DNA from: Enoplolaimus lenunculus
Taxonomy: Eukaryota; Nematoda; Enoplea; Enoplida; Thoracostomopsidae
NCBI GenBank assembly: GCA_030248215.1
Contig: JASANG010002463.1
Location: forward strand, 37,011-101,010
Length of the DNA: 64,000 nt
Direction of reading: 5' to 3'
Shown here one piece after another: positions 13,101-28,100 of this stretch (within the stretch, counting starts at the first letter, position 1; every line of letters starts with the position of its first letter). A program made the position numbers and the translations under genes. The notes below the pieces were generated by a model. That model saw nothing but the letters and a program-made list of their open reading frames with translations, had not been told where the DNA came from and searched no databases.

Positions 13101-16100
13101 GGTTGGTTGTAATAGCATGCACAATGATTGGTGTAATGTTAATCTGCAAATTGATCTGGGCGCGACTCTGCCCGTTATCGTTCTGATATTGCGGTACTTG
13201 CGACAATTCGTTGTTATCTAAGTCGAGTAATTGTGCATGATCATGTTATCAAGTGGTGTTGATATACGTATAGACTTAACGCGTGTTTCAACGTGTTAAG
13301 TTTGTAATGACCGAGATTTGGCATTAAAAGCTTTGCTGTGTATCTTAGCAAGCTGTAATAAAATTTTTGATAACTGCTATATCTGTTCGCAATGCCTCAA
13401 TATGATTTTGTGTATCCTGAACGACACTAGCTAAATCATTTTGAATTTTGTCAATTTTATGGTCAATTTTGCGTTCTACACGTTGGACATTCTGTGTCAG
13501 ATTCAACTGGACGTTATTAACATTTTCTTGCACGTCATGCACTTTGTGCTTCACGGTATAAACGTCTTGCTGTACGGCTTTAACGTCTTGTTGAATGTTT
13601 TGTTGAACCTTAGCTACGTTTTGGTTAACCAAATTTATATTTGCCGAATTTTGTTTCTCAACCCACTGCAGTAAGTCGTAAATGCAACTGAATTGAGTAA
13701 TGCAAATTTCGTGCCTGCTCAACAACAAGCAATAACAAATATGACCTGTTATTTTTGTAAAAACAATGGACATATAGAGCGCTATTGCCCGCAGCGTCAA
13801 TCTCAACAACAGTCATCCGGTTATAGTAACGCCCAGTCAAACATGCGGCAGCAACATGCTACAAATTCGTATGCTAACACTGTGCAGCAGCAACAAGTGC
13901 CAGTTTGTTCGATCAGTAACAAGCGTGTACATCGACCAGAGAATTTTTGGTTCCGTTTTAACAACAGTAATGCTAGTTTTATTAGAAATACTACAATGCG
14001 AAAAATGCGGAGCCAAATTTGACTCTTGTGGAGTCTTTTTTGACTCGACAGCTGAGTCAGGAGAAGCCTGTCTCCCATAGAGTTAAAGTGACTCTGGAAA
14101 TTGAGTCAAATTTTCTGAGTCAAAATTTGATTCTCAGACAGTCATTTTTGATGACTCAGATATTTGACTCTAAAACTGAGTCATTATTATGAGTCAAACA
14201 TATTTTTAACTGAATCAAAATTGATTCTCTACGAGTCAAAACTTGTACAAGAAAAGAGTTATAGCACACCAAAATGGTGAAGTTAGACTTAGACTGAAAA
14301 ACCTTTTACGTTATTTGTTACAGCTCAACACAATAAACCGTACCTAGCGGTTTAATGCTTCCTGTATAGGCTCCAAAATACTAAACTTCAGCTGTTTATA
14401 AAATAAAACAAAACGGTTACAGCACCGAGAAATTAAGTAAAACAGAAATAACATTGTCGAATTAAGTGGGTTTGTTTATGGAGATATCGCGCTATTCTTG
14501 CAGTATTACCTTAACGTTGCCAAACTAAATATTTATTAACAAGACAGGATACAACCGAAAGTCTGACTTCTGCCCCGTTAGAATTTTTTGCCAAGGGGTC
14601 AAGCACATTTGGTTGGGAAATTTTCTGAAGTTTTGATAAAATTGCTCCCTTCAGTGAGTTTGTGGTTATAGCTCTGAATCAGTTTTTAAGCTTTTATTAC
14701 TTAGGTATCACAAAAAATCGAACCGTCTGTAACAACAGCTTGTAGATTATTATTAAAATTACCTGATTTAACTTCATATTTGTTTATTTGTGGTTCTCCT
14801 TCTACGGCAAAATTAGTTATTACAAATTACTATCATAATGTAATTTCAACAAGTTACACACGCGTTTACATAACAGACTTAACCTACAATACTGCATATA
14901 AATGCAACACAATAGCATATAAGGAAACAAATAATTCTAATATGCCAATACACTAAAGTGATCAGTTTGCAAGGCAACCAAGATCATTCCTACGTGACAA
15001 AATGGCAAATAGCAAACCGAATTCTCATTTTTCGCACATGAGGGCTTTCCTTATCCTGCGGAATTCTGAAAACTGCTGTTTCAAAAAACTCGAAGAAGTT
15101 TTGAAGCTACGGCTGATAACCAACGCGAAACACGAAATGAACTTTAAAATGCTCTTCAAACGCCACCACAAGGTTGGTTGACGTCGGCATCGCTTAGTGA
15201 TCCACCACAATAAAACTCGCTTTGATATCTGTGGTGTTCCCGATTACAAGCAAATACGGCGATCGCCTTTCCTTGTAGGACTCAGCAAACTCGGCTAGTA
15301 AAGTTTGAACGTCGGTACCAACCTGAAATATTAATGAAAAACATAAAACATTTGACTGCTTCGAAATGCAAAAAGTAAATTCTGCCCATGAAAAGGTTCA
15401 AACTTGCGCAGTCATTGCTCATGAGTAAATGACCATTATTTCCCAGTATGAAATAAAACAGTTGCCGCTTATGACATATTTTATCCTCACGTGATTCTGT
15501 GGGAAACTTTTATGCGATATCGGGATATGCCAAAATAACAGCGAGTATTTTAATTCTTAATGAGCAGGTTACAGAAAATGCAATTTTAATTTGCATTAGT
15601 TGGCAACGCATAACGGTGTGCGGCGGCGCTCGGCAACGTCCGGCGGTGCACGGCGGCGTTCGGCACAGTAAAGTAATGCGCAACTCTCACTCAGCTGGTA
15701 AACCCACCCGAAATCTTACCGGTCTGTAATCTATCAACAGTTTGTAAGCATCCTGCACTGATATTTTTACGCCTAGTTTTCTTCCCATGTTTTAGTAGGG
15801 AAAACCAACGCAACCAACAGTTTCAACACACGATCTGTAAATTAATGTTGAACTGATAGATTAGTATCCGGATATGAATCCGGAAAGAAATATATATCCG
15901 TATACCCGCCGGATATCCGAAATGCTATTGCGTAAAATATTTTTTAAATAATTTGCATTGTTTTACCGCTAATTAGCTGGCGCTGACGGAAAGAAATTCT
16001 GTATTCAAACTTGAGTGAAAATAGTGAACCGTATTTCGGCATAACTATTTTTACATGGCACCGCATAAAAATTCACAAACAATGGTTTTATTTTGCGCGC

Positions 16101-19100
16101 CCCACGATAAGTAAAGCGCCACCTTTGTCAATTACAAATTTTTTATCGCTTGCAAAATTTTCGTGCTAATGGTACCATGCTCATGTTTTAGCTTATAGGT
16201 GTTCCGTTTATACAATATACAATTTCGTTTTGTTTGATAAAAAGAGCTTCTAAGTCTTAGTTTTTATTTTAACCAAAAATAATCCTGAAATTTATAGTAC
16301 ATTATGTAGCCTAAACCAGTTCTCAACGCAAAATATGGCGCAAAATACGTAACCAAATTGTAGATTTCTAAACTGTTGAAAATACATTTTTGGTTGCGCA
16401 GTAGTCCATAAAAGATCGCAAAAACCGAAAGTATACAAGACTTAAAATTAAAATTTAATTGAAATCATCACGGGAGATTAGGTAGAAAGTTCAATTACAG
16501 ATATACGGATATATATCCGTCAAGAATTGTGAATATCCGGATAAGAAATAATATCAGATGCCCACCGTGAATGTTGAAATATAATTTGTAAAGTATCCGG
16601 TCAAAATGAAAAAATTAAGTATTGAATCGCTAGCTAGGCATCCAAAACAGCTGTAAAGCTTCCGTGGTGCAAGATACATTCATACAAGCAACTTTTAGCA
16701 AACGGTGCCAAATTAAATGCAGACGCTCAATTGCTTCACTCACATAAGCGCTGGAAGATGCATTGTCACTCGGTTTTACCTCAATCTTTAGGGTTAAAGT
16801 TATCAATTTCAAAAATTTTAGCGAGCTGTTGTTCAATAAATAAAGCTTGTTTGCCTTCGACACATTATTCTCGCGCAATCGCCACTGCTTTATTTTCCAA
16901 TCGCGTCCAGTTCTCTGTGAGCTTGTTATTTGAAGCAGGATGTAACATTTCAAAATCTTTAGAAACCTAAACATGACAGTTCGGCTCGCAGTTCATTATT
17001 GGAAAAGACAAGGAACGGAAGTAACGACTTGCGTTTCTTTGAGTGTGCATGGCAAAACATAAATTCGAATATTTTTGCGGCGGACAAGGTATTAGCATCG
17101 AAACAAATATTGCTTTAGCTTAATAGTAGAAGAAAATTATCGTTGCTGCGATAAACTAATGTGCAGATTTACCACGTTAATTCGTATTGATTAGCAAAAT
17201 ATGGTGATAAAATTTTCTTGTCGAATATGGTACGTTCTCACTTTATTTGTAGACGCAAGAAATACGGAAACAATAAATATTTGAACTAACCAAGCCAGGA
17301 ATAGTTTGATAACATGGAAACTCTATGATGATCGCGCCCGCGGAAATATATTTATCATTCGGTTGACAAATTTTTCGCCTTATAATAAAATGTTTGTTTG
17401 TATCGCAGTAATATCTCGTTCTTGTGGATTTCATTGCCATTTAATTGAATCCAGCAAATATTTTGAATAGTTTTCGAACCAGGCTCATCGCTCTTCTGCT
17501 CCTTAGAAATATCCAAGTGTTAAAAATTATTCAGCTTACATTTGATAATATATTGAAATACTGACCAAAGACGAATTGTCAAAACTTCTAAATTTCGATA
17601 AACCAAAGAAATTATTCGACGGGAAATTATGAGTCCATCTCTGTGTACTGGCACAACTGTGCATATAGCATAACAGCAGGGTGCAACCGGAGGTGAAAAA
17701 TACCGGAGCCGGAGCCGGAGGTCAACGAAACTTGCCGGAGCCGGAGGTGAAACGAAATTAGGTAGTAAAAATAATGATGAATTAATTAATTTTAGCCAAT
17801 AACAGTATATAATATGTTGTTAAGTCGTTTGGTTTTACGCTAATTTTCTGCGAAATTACGGAAATTCTTTCTTGAAAATTGTAACAAAAGTGAAACAAAA
17901 CGCGCTGAACAAATAAATTTTGCAAAATTATGCTAAGTTTTACCACCGAAATTGCTGGAACCTCCGGCAAAAATTTGACCGGAGCCGGAGCCGAAGGTCG
18001 ATTTTCTGCCGGAGCCGGAGGCAGACCTCCGGTTGTACCCTGTATAAGAGCATAATCGATTGTTACGGATTCAATTCAAGGATGTAAAATAAAATAAGTA
18101 TATGCAGCCTGTTGTAGCCTAAATACAAAAATTGTTTTGCTTAAATTACTTTTTACAAACTAGCAAAAACTTACCAAGTTATAACATGCGACTGGGCTAA
18201 TAATTTTGTAGTATGTACTGATGCTCGAGTCCACTTCCATTCGAACTGTCCGCCCCTCTCTTCTTTGCAATAAACACCTTCCTGAAACGTATTATGCACG
18301 GAATTTTTCACGGACACAGCATCTGCTCTAAAACCGGGTAAACGGATAAGTGAAGGCGCTATGCATTATGCTAAACCAAATACAACTTGATTATTCTAGA
18401 ACATAAGGAGCTTACTATTTTTTTAAAATTTCAATTGTTAATATTTGGCTCGTATGCAAAATTTTCCGATAGTAAAAATGGCAAGCGATCCCACTGCTCA
18501 CACCCACGTGCTGTGCCATAGGCATTTTCTGGAATAGATATTCTAATAGGCAAACAATTTGTTATTACCCCAATAAAATTGATCTATATGTCAGCTTTCC
18601 AGATACAGTGATATTTTGAGTTAATGTCTAATCACAATCGACGTACGTATCGCACTACGAATAGTGTTTTATGTATATTGTCACTTACGCAGCCCTATTT
18701 AGTTTGCGGATCTTTGTGGTCTTGAAAAAGAATTACGAATCCAACAGCTAGTTCAAACTTTTTTGAATAGGTGGTTTGGCTCTGAAATATATTTTGCGTT
18801 CATTTTCAAAGCTTAAGTCATTATTTAATTCGATACCTACTTTTTCCGTTCTACGCTTCGAGTAAATAAAAAATGACTTAATCCTTAGTGAAAAATGCAA
18901 ATAAGTTGGTGTGATACTAAATATAAATCAATCAACACTTGTATCGCTAAGAAATAATTTACAATTTCGTGATTACAAAAACAAGATAATTGAATACTGT
19001 TGATGTTGAAAAACATACCTAAATTGATCGTAAAGATTACGTCACATAATTCCCAAAACTGCTCGAGCTTTGTCGGCAAGCCTTTCTGAAGTTGCACATT

Positions 19101-22100
19101 TGTCCAGAATAAGCTGGCCGTAGTCATCCGCTTGTAACATTTCAGTAAGTTCCTGAATTTAAGTTCAGGGAAAATAAATCAATTCCAAGCAACATACTTT
19201 TGAAGAAAAATGAGATGCTATGTTTATTTAAACCGAAATCAAACCGAAAAGCTTTGCTTTCCTGATAAAAGCACGTTAAATAATTAGGTTTGAAATTTTA
19301 AACTTATATTTAAAATAAAACTTTACTCTCAAAAATATAGGAAAGTTATGTAAAAATACAACATCGCAGTGTCTCTTCTTGTACTGAAAACATTTTAGCA
19401 GAATGATAATTGCTTACGCTCACAGCTTTTGTAATTAGCGATTGTTCCTGCTGGCTGTCATTTGCAAAGTTTCCACGTGATCGTTTTGGAGTAACTGAGT
19501 CAATGAAAGCTGCTTGCTGAAACCGTTTTATGCTTGGCGTCTCCATACTGCGCTTTGAAGCACTCTTTAATGACGAAGATTCTCCAAGGAAAGGTGTCAC
19601 GGATAAAGTTTTGATAAGCTCACATGCTGTTGTCTAGATGCTACGACATAACGTTATCCAGCACAACTCTGTGCCCGCGGATTGCAATCAGGTGGCAAGA
19701 GTACCAATTAGTTTACGTCAAAAACCTTTCGTCTCTTTTGTCAACGGATTTCTTTGGCTCCTAAACAAGTTTCCCGAGCTTCCTACGCTTTGGGAAACTT
19801 TTTCAGTCGGAAATATTCCACAAGTACTGTTTCATCCGGTCGTTATGTACCGCCTCGACAAAATCCGTGCGCGGTCATCGTTGAATGATTTGTTTTCGCT
19901 TATAACCAGCAGAAAAAGGTGCTATCTATCCTTGGAATAACATCAGAATCACAGCATTCTGTGAGAACAGCAAGCCGAACGTCAGCAAATATTGTACAAC
20001 GCGGAATATTTTGATGGATTTATTTTTGATCCTTTCCAAATTTGGATATTTATGTGCAGTATATATGTCACAATCAATATACTTTGGCAAATATTTTTGC
20101 GATTTATTATTACAAAGTTGCAATTAGCCATAGGATCGCCTGAAATTAGACTCAGCACTGATTCTGAAGCGCAAATATCGTTGATTAACAAAGAACCAGC
20201 GGATAAACTTGCCACGGACCGAACAGTAATAAAAAATACAACTGTGCGATCCGTTAGTGGTCAGTTAATGAAAATAGGTGGGTCCTTGCGTGCTGATGTT
20301 TCATTAGTAGCTGGTAGCTATAATGGCCCCTTAGCAATTGCAGATTCACTGCCGTATGATGTTATTTTGGGACTAGATTGCCTAACAAATATTGGTCAAT
20401 TTAGTATTGATTATGACAGCTATACGCTGCAGTTTGGAAGAGGATTTGGAGTCAGTTTATGTTACTTTGAAAGACCGTATTTCATTCCGGCTTGTAATGA
20501 AGCTGTGGTAAACGGTTCTTGCAATTGCGTAAAGCTTAATCCAATAATTTTTAATCCAGCAAGCGGTATAGCGGAGCGCCATTTGGTTGCTGCTCCGGCT
20601 ATTGTTGTCACCGATGACACCGATAATGTTCCCGTACGAATTTTGAACCCCACAATGGCCCCTGTTACGCTGTACCCTCATACGCGACTGGATATTGCAG
20701 TACGATTGATGCACAACAAATTCAATGCGTTACTGAGCAAATTATCTTACCAGACGCTGTAATTAATTCATTCGCGTAAATTTGCCAATTTGGACTTAAC
20801 CGGCTGCTCTTTAGAGCCGCAGGACCAAGAAGGCCTAAAGCAGCTGCTCTATGAATTTGAAGATATATTTTCGGAAAGAGACCACGATTTAGGAACCGCC
20901 ACCAGAGTCAAACATGTTATTGATACAGGAGACGCCGCTCCGATTCGTCAAAAGCTTTACCGGTCTGGGTTTACAATGCGAGACATTATTTCACGCAAAA
21001 TCTAAGTGTAACGAAAAAGTTCTTGCGAAGAAACAAGAAAAGCTTAAAAAATGAATTGATTCTCAGCAGACAAAATTTTTAATTTTGTTTTTGGTCCACC
21101 TTTCGTCAGTCTTGATATACGACTTATATGCTATTTAAAGTTTTTTAATAAACTCATTATTGTCAATTACAAACAGTCAACTTGCTGACATATTTTGGCG
21201 CCCAACGTGAACTTAACAAACCGGTGAAGCAGCGATTAATAGATTCAAACAGTTTAATGTTAACCAAATTCGCGTCTTGTTCAAGACCGCTTACGAAGAT
21301 GCAACTGCACACTTTGGCAACCGGAAAGGAAATCGTATTCCACCTAGTCACTCTTAGAACTTAAGTTATGCTTAGACGTTGTTACAAAGCGGAAGAACAG
21401 GTAACATTGATGCTATGGCGGCTGCGTCCGCAATGTAAAACTTACCGGGGCCCTGCGTGGCCGTTGCATATAATTGCATTTATTTCTGGTTGCTGTTGCG
21501 TCAACATAACTAGGCTATGTCAAAACCCAAATGGTGCTTTAGTTTTGTGAGTGTCTCAATGTATTGTTGTTGTTGTTGTTGTTCTGGACCTCATTTGGCA
21601 TCGGCGGACTGTATGACTGTGGATTTCATTTGGCATCGGCGGACACACGATTCTGGGTGTCGATCTGTATGCAAATTAGGTCGAGACGCACAGGGTGTAG
21701 CCGGGACCGAATCATTATTAGTGCTAAGCTGGTGGAAAACGGTGGCGTTTTTTTAATTTCTGGAGTTTACATTTCTAAATTTTTTCTAGTTTATTTACGG
21801 AATGATTGGGTATTGACTGGTAACGGGTAAGTAAGGCTTGATTGGATTTAAGTTTAGGTATAGTCACGGTGGCTTAATATGTGAAGGAAATCAGGGCATA
21901 TTGTGTTCGTTTGTGTTGCGCACGGCGCAGGTTTACCCAGTATAGAATACTGGTGTCATGTGTTAACGGAAAATCGGGGATATCAGGAGAACTGGGAAAA
22001 CTTAATCTAGTGAATCTAACGGGGTTAGGTCCACTATTCTACAACAGATTGGGCCAAATCTAACGGGGTTAGATTGGTCGGAAAATTTGGTGTATCTCTA

Positions 22101-25100
22101 ACGGGGTTAGGGTGCACGGTTGTAAACTGGGGTGTAATTCTAACGGGGTTAGGATTGCACGGAGTTTCTGGGATTGTAAAAGTTTGGTAATTGGAAGGCA
22201 GTGGCTGGATTAAGACGGATGCAGGCATAGATTTTAAGGATTTCGAACCAGACTCAAGTTAAATTGCATAACCTGTTATTTGCTTGTATATATTCGGTGT
22301 TATAAAAGATTTGGGAGGGTTAATAAACATTAACCTGCCGCGTTACTGAATCAGAGCGATAAGCGTACATCGAGAAAAGAACTGCATAAAGGCGTGATAC
22401 AGGATACCGGGCTTAGTCAAAATCACGAACTTCTCACATTCACCATTACAATGTATATAATTCTCAATAAGTACCACCTCAAAAACCAGCGCTGTCATGC
22501 ATATTTAGACGAGACTACCTCAGAAATACATTTGAAGAACGAAACAAAAGATGGGGGATGGGTTGAATAGCAGATGGTACCTTGTTCTCTTCTGAAGACG
22601 CCTTCTGCTAACAATAACAGTAACAACTTAGATTCACCCAATGTGCTGGTATCCCCTCTATCAGTTAGTTTTAGGGAAGACTTTAGCAACCAACATACAT
22701 TACACAAAGCAGGCAACAGCAACCCGAAGTACAAGGAATGAACCGCAGACTTTTCATATTGGCAAGCGGGGGTTCCCTTCCCTCGTTACAATCCCCGCCA
22801 AGTTTCTCTCACACTCCCTGCCTTCTCTCTTTAGGACCCTTTGTAGCCCTCACTTTTAAAAAACCTTATTTGTACATATAGAGTCAGTTTATGTTTTGGA
22901 CTAAACTTTTTTGCTTAGGCTTGATATTCGCATAAATGCCCATTAGTATCCCGTGACATGCATGACGGTTTTTTTGTAAAGTTGATTGTAGAAAAAATTT
23001 CGACACTGTGTTTGTCACGTCAAGCCGCGTCGAACGGTATGTCATTTTTCCAACCACATTTCTTGCGTTTATCAATTTTTGACCCTATGACGAAGGAGTC
23101 CTCAGTTTTCTCTAGGCACTATAGATGGGCACCGGATATCCGGATATCCGGATATGAAAAATATACGGATAGGTATCCAAAATGAAACGTGTATCCGGAT
23201 ATCCGGATATCCGAAATGCTTTTGTCTAAAAAATTTTTTGGAATAATTTGCATGGTTTCACCACCAAAGTAGCTGGAATTGACGAAAACAATTCTGTATC
23301 CAAACCTCAGTCAGAATATTAAACCACAATCAGTTGCTATTTCGTCTCAATCAGTTTCGTGTTCTGCTTTTTTGACGCTCGGACATTTAATAAAACTGGT
23401 GCGTCCTTATTGAATTTCGGTCAATGTTACTTTTAGTGGCGTAACAGAAGATTAAACGTATCCCTAAGCCTAAGCAAAAATTGTAATAATAGAAACCTCT
23501 ACGGCCCTGGCCCTGAGTTTCTGTAGAATTCGATATACGGCTGGGTTTCACACAGGTCTAGCTTTATCCGTAATTCAACGCAACGCTAATTTACCTCTGG
23601 GACGTTTTAGCTCTTTTATTTAACACAAAGTTTTTCTGAGTTAACACTTCGTGTATCCGAGAATGATGATAGCCAGTTTACTGAGAACAGTATGATATAG
23701 ACTACAGATGAACACCGGATATCCGGTCGGGATAAGAAAAATGTCAAAGGACCCCTACCTTACAATTTCTTCCCACTCCCCACATAAATTTTTTGTGATA
23801 CAATGAATATGGTCATCATTACCTTACAATTTGTCCTCTCATCATAATACTTTCGTTATAAAATAGGGTCCTACATTAAAATTTTCCCGCTAAGAAAATT
23901 TTTTGGAGAAAAATTGCGTTTGAAAATATTTACCATCCCGCCCATTTAGAAATTTCTGGGCCGCTGCTGAAAGCGCGACACCGGTATAAGTAATATGGGC
24001 TGATGTTTGTACGACTTAGAGTAAGTATTTCAATCTGGTTCTTTGTTCTTGGGACTAAAACGATTCACGCAAAACCATCCGATTAGTCTGCTAGTGTAAA
24101 GTTAAATGCAACTGGGGTTTTATGATTTTACGAAGGCTTCATTAGTATTTGTTCTTAAACTATTCATCAAAATTGATACATTCTGAATATATATGAAAAA
24201 ACAGAAAAGCATAAGAAACCTGTGTTGGAAAGTACAGAAACTGGAAATAAAACAAAACTGTGTCGTGGAAAGTTTCTGTTGTTATAGTTGTTTAAAGTGT
24301 TTATTTTGAAGTTTGTCGCATTTCTCCCTATAGGTTACACTGCTCGTACGCATGGGAGCGGCGCAACTGGAACACGACTACATGGCGCATGCAGACGAAC
24401 GACCGGTGGAAGTTTTCGAAGCAATTATTCTGCCCATAAAAAGGCGTCAGCTTTGCCACAATCTGTGAACAATCACGATCGACTGCCATACGGAAGTGTG
24501 GGGGCTCCTACAGTGACAATTTTTGACAGAACTCGTAATCGTCTCGCATTTCCAGCCATCGATCTTGAATCTCGCCTCAAAGTAACTAAGCTGGAGAGGT
24601 AAACGTTTATGGTTGCGATAGACACCAATTCAAAAACCGGAAACATTCTTGCCGAAGTGGCATGCTATTAATAAGCGGATGCTGCACTGCTGAGGTTTAT
24701 TTTTTGTTTATACTAGCCGCCAAATGGCGACTGACAATAAATTTTCAGGCGCCAGTTCCAAAATAGAGGGACCAATGGCAAATGAAAAATTTTGTGTTTT
24801 TGGAAAACCTCTCATTTGTGACACATTCAAGTTGCTTTGAGATGAGACGCGATTCAGCACCAAATTAAAAACACCTGAGTTTCTTGTTTTGCTACGCTTA
24901 AATTAGCTTTTGAACAAATTTTATAAACGACATGGAAATTTTAGCAGCCACTTTCACAATTATATATGAGGGAATGTTTAGGCGCCCAATTTAATATTTA
25001 AGGCGCTGTGGCACCTGAATTGACGAAAAAATTTACTCTGCTGCACTGCATAGTGCGGCTTGTAGTTGTAAAGAACGCTGCGTAAATTTTTAGTAAGTAC

Positions 25101-28100
25101 TGAACTATGATATGCATAAACATATATGTCACGCAATAATTGGTAAACAACTTACCAGCTTTGTAAATGCTGTGATTCTAGTTCAGGTAATAAAGATAAA
25201 TTCTTAGCTTTAAAATTGAGCATTGTGACTAGACGTTAATGTATAATTCTGATGAGATTTACATTTGAAAATTAACCTACCGAAATTCCTTATCACTTAA
25301 CATAATAACATAATGGATGTCACTTATCCAAGGAGGACTTTTCTACAACAACTTACTTCTGAGTAAATATAGTATACATAGGTCGCATCACCAATCCCGT
25401 GGTCTGAAGCGTGCCGCTACAATCCATGGGTATAGGTATAAGTCTGCCGCGCGACTTCAACTTCCTCGGACAGAAATCAATACAAATCAAATTTCCTTCT
25501 TCACACAGTGGTGTCCTACCACCTTGATTGACAGTGCTCACGGACTACAAGCAATTACTCCAAAACATGTAGAGTCTGCAAAGATGATTAAAGCTTCAGC
25601 GCCTCAAAAATCACCAAGTAGTATAACAGAACTATCCGCCACTCTTGTAGTGTCAACTTCAAATTTAATAGCAATCGGAACATCTGCTGTAGAAGCGACA
25701 CCGAAAGCAAATCAAAATCTAAGCAGCGAAATATCTGCGGACGAAGAAATCGCAATTTTGCAAATTCAACAAGAATCGACTGATAAATGCAAAAAAGTAT
25801 CATCCGTCGAAAGACAGTTCATAACAGAACATAAACCTTTGATCAAATCAGAATCCAAAACTTTTACAACTGGTACAAAATTACTTCTGATTCGTGAACC
25901 AGCAACATCTACTAATTTACAAAAGCTAAGCGAAAAATCAAAAAAAGTGGCAGGCACATTTGGTTCTTCACCTACCGTCGTTATTTCGGACAGAGCATCT
26001 GACATATTAACACAACGGATCAGTACAAGAGACGAATGCTGCGCCAAAATTGCAGAAGATAATGGTAAAATAATTATATGCTTGACGTGTTTTCAGTTGC
26101 GGTGAAACTGTTTTTACCTCTGAACAGCAATGTGTATACAATGTATATACGTTACGATTTTACGCATATAAAAAATTGCACGATTATTACCAATATTACA
26201 AGGAAAAAATGACAATTTTTGCGCTAAGTATTGTATTACTTTTGATCAAACCTTTCACCTTTGGCTTATAAAATGATGAATAATTGCAAATACAAATAAG
26301 CGTTTCAGAATACAAGAATACAATTAAACGTTTTCCACCGATTGACGAGTCTTCTTCAGAACAGATGCAAAAACTATTAAACGTCGAACTGTCTGTTAAA
26401 CCGAAAAAACTAAACATGCAAATCCAGCAACCCAGGTCTTGTGATCAGTTGAGTTCTGCGAACGACAAGCACAACGGTGAAACCGAGACTGAATACAACA
26501 TACATTACAACGCAACCTCGGTTAAAAGCGTTCCTTTCGTCCAATGGATTGACTGTGCTGAATGCCAGAAAGGTATGTATGCATGCATATTTATGTTTCA
26601 GTGCTTTATGTCAACACGGCGTGTTGCACGTTTCGGCGCAAAAACTACTCGTACGTGCAGATTTCGACAGCTAAAATTGTACTTAAGAAAATAAAAATTC
26701 GTAGATTCCTAATGTTAAAATTTGATAACCTACAAACTTGCGTAATTGCCATTGTAATTTATCATTTAAAATCCCGCAATTGTCAGCTGAATAATTTTTA
26801 ATGTTGCTTAATATTAGCATTATATTATCCACACAATAGACCTGCAAATGAGCTTCATCTATTCTGCATAGTACAAAATACTTAAATATTAATTTTGGCA
26901 TAGAAAAATTGAACCTTATTCCTAAAAAATGCTACGCATAAATGCGAGTGTGAAAACTTCTCGCGAAAACGCTGAAGTTATATATTTCAGAATTCAAACT
27001 GGCTGCAAAAACCGGCGGACATTTTGGTAATTATGGCTAGACGTTTTTCATTTAGTAGATTTAGTTATATGTTTTTAAACTAAAAAGTTTGCGGATTTGA
27101 AGAATTATTAATCGTATCTTTAGCTCAACGTTCCATTATGTTGTGTATTTACACTTACGTATGCACTGAACGTACTGCAGTTTCAATTTTAGTTGCTTCA
27201 AAAGCACTTAAAGTAGCGCAGATAAAAAGGTCATCTTTAGAGTCTCTCTGAGTCTTCAAATGGAACCCAGGCCAGCATAGATTTTTTGAAACATCATTAT
27301 TTCAATGCATGTTCCCGATTTTTACACAATTTTGACAGTTACGTTTGATGCTATCAAAAAACAAAATTTAATAGACACTGGAATAAATGGCAATATTGTT
27401 ACGGGTACGATCAACGAGTATCCCTGCGGACGAATCCGAGATGATACTCTCACGGGTGTTCGAGGCCGTGGATCTGCCAAAATAAGCTACTTGCCTAGAG
27501 GATGACGGTCCCCCGGTGTGATATCGGGTTTTGAGAGTCACAAAATTCCGATATCGTCTTACGCCTAAGCTTCCTTAAACACCTGTATGCGTTGCTAATT
27601 CGTACCAGCAACAATTGAGTTTTTGTCCGTGGTGGTTAATTGGGATTGCAAATTTTATGCTTTCTCTCCTGAATAAACTCTAATTGTCGAGTTCCGACGT
27701 CGCTAATTTGAACAAAATTTTTTTGAGGTTCTACAGAAAATTGGTTCCTTGGTTAAAACTTTGAATTAGCCATGGCTCAAGGCCAGGAATTTGAAATGTT
27801 CAAAACCGCTCGTGGTACATTACCAAACTAAGATTGGAGTTTTGGTTTATCATATCTTTATACAGTACATACAGTAAAGATACAATTAAATAAAGTTACG
27901 CCTTAGCGGAAGTTTTAGGTCTCAAGCTAATTTTGCTGTTGTGAGTCGTTGATTTTTGCTAGCACTGAGTGCTGCGTAAGAGAGTAGCTAGCAGTGGCTT
28001 AGAAAATAACTGCTGAAAGGCAAAATAAAGAATTCAAGATTAATTTAACTTACAAATTTTAGATTTAAACCCTTATGCTCATGCAAACCACCAGAAAGGG

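Larger units (their letters stand above)
8908..13690 (-). mobile_element. Fossil LTR retroelement (Ty3/gypsy-like), gag and protease region
   Basis: This is a minus-strand retroelement remnant. From 13690 downward it shows a coiled-coil segment, a gag-like helical region (about 12988-12536), then a retropepsin region (about 12196-11504) recognised by VDTGAELMLL, followed by a long non-coding stretch. No reverse transcriptase or integrase was found beside it and no LTR pair was delimited. The element is broken, with several breaks between and within the recognisable parts. Part of it has been tandemly duplicated recently. The family call is from motif and gag character and is moderate. Confidence 0.7.

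Noticed and set aside
27305-27505. A 66-codon plus-strand frame as part of the channel linker
   Set aside because: No acceptor/donor pair fits the neighbouring phases, whereas 26572 joins 39479 in phase.
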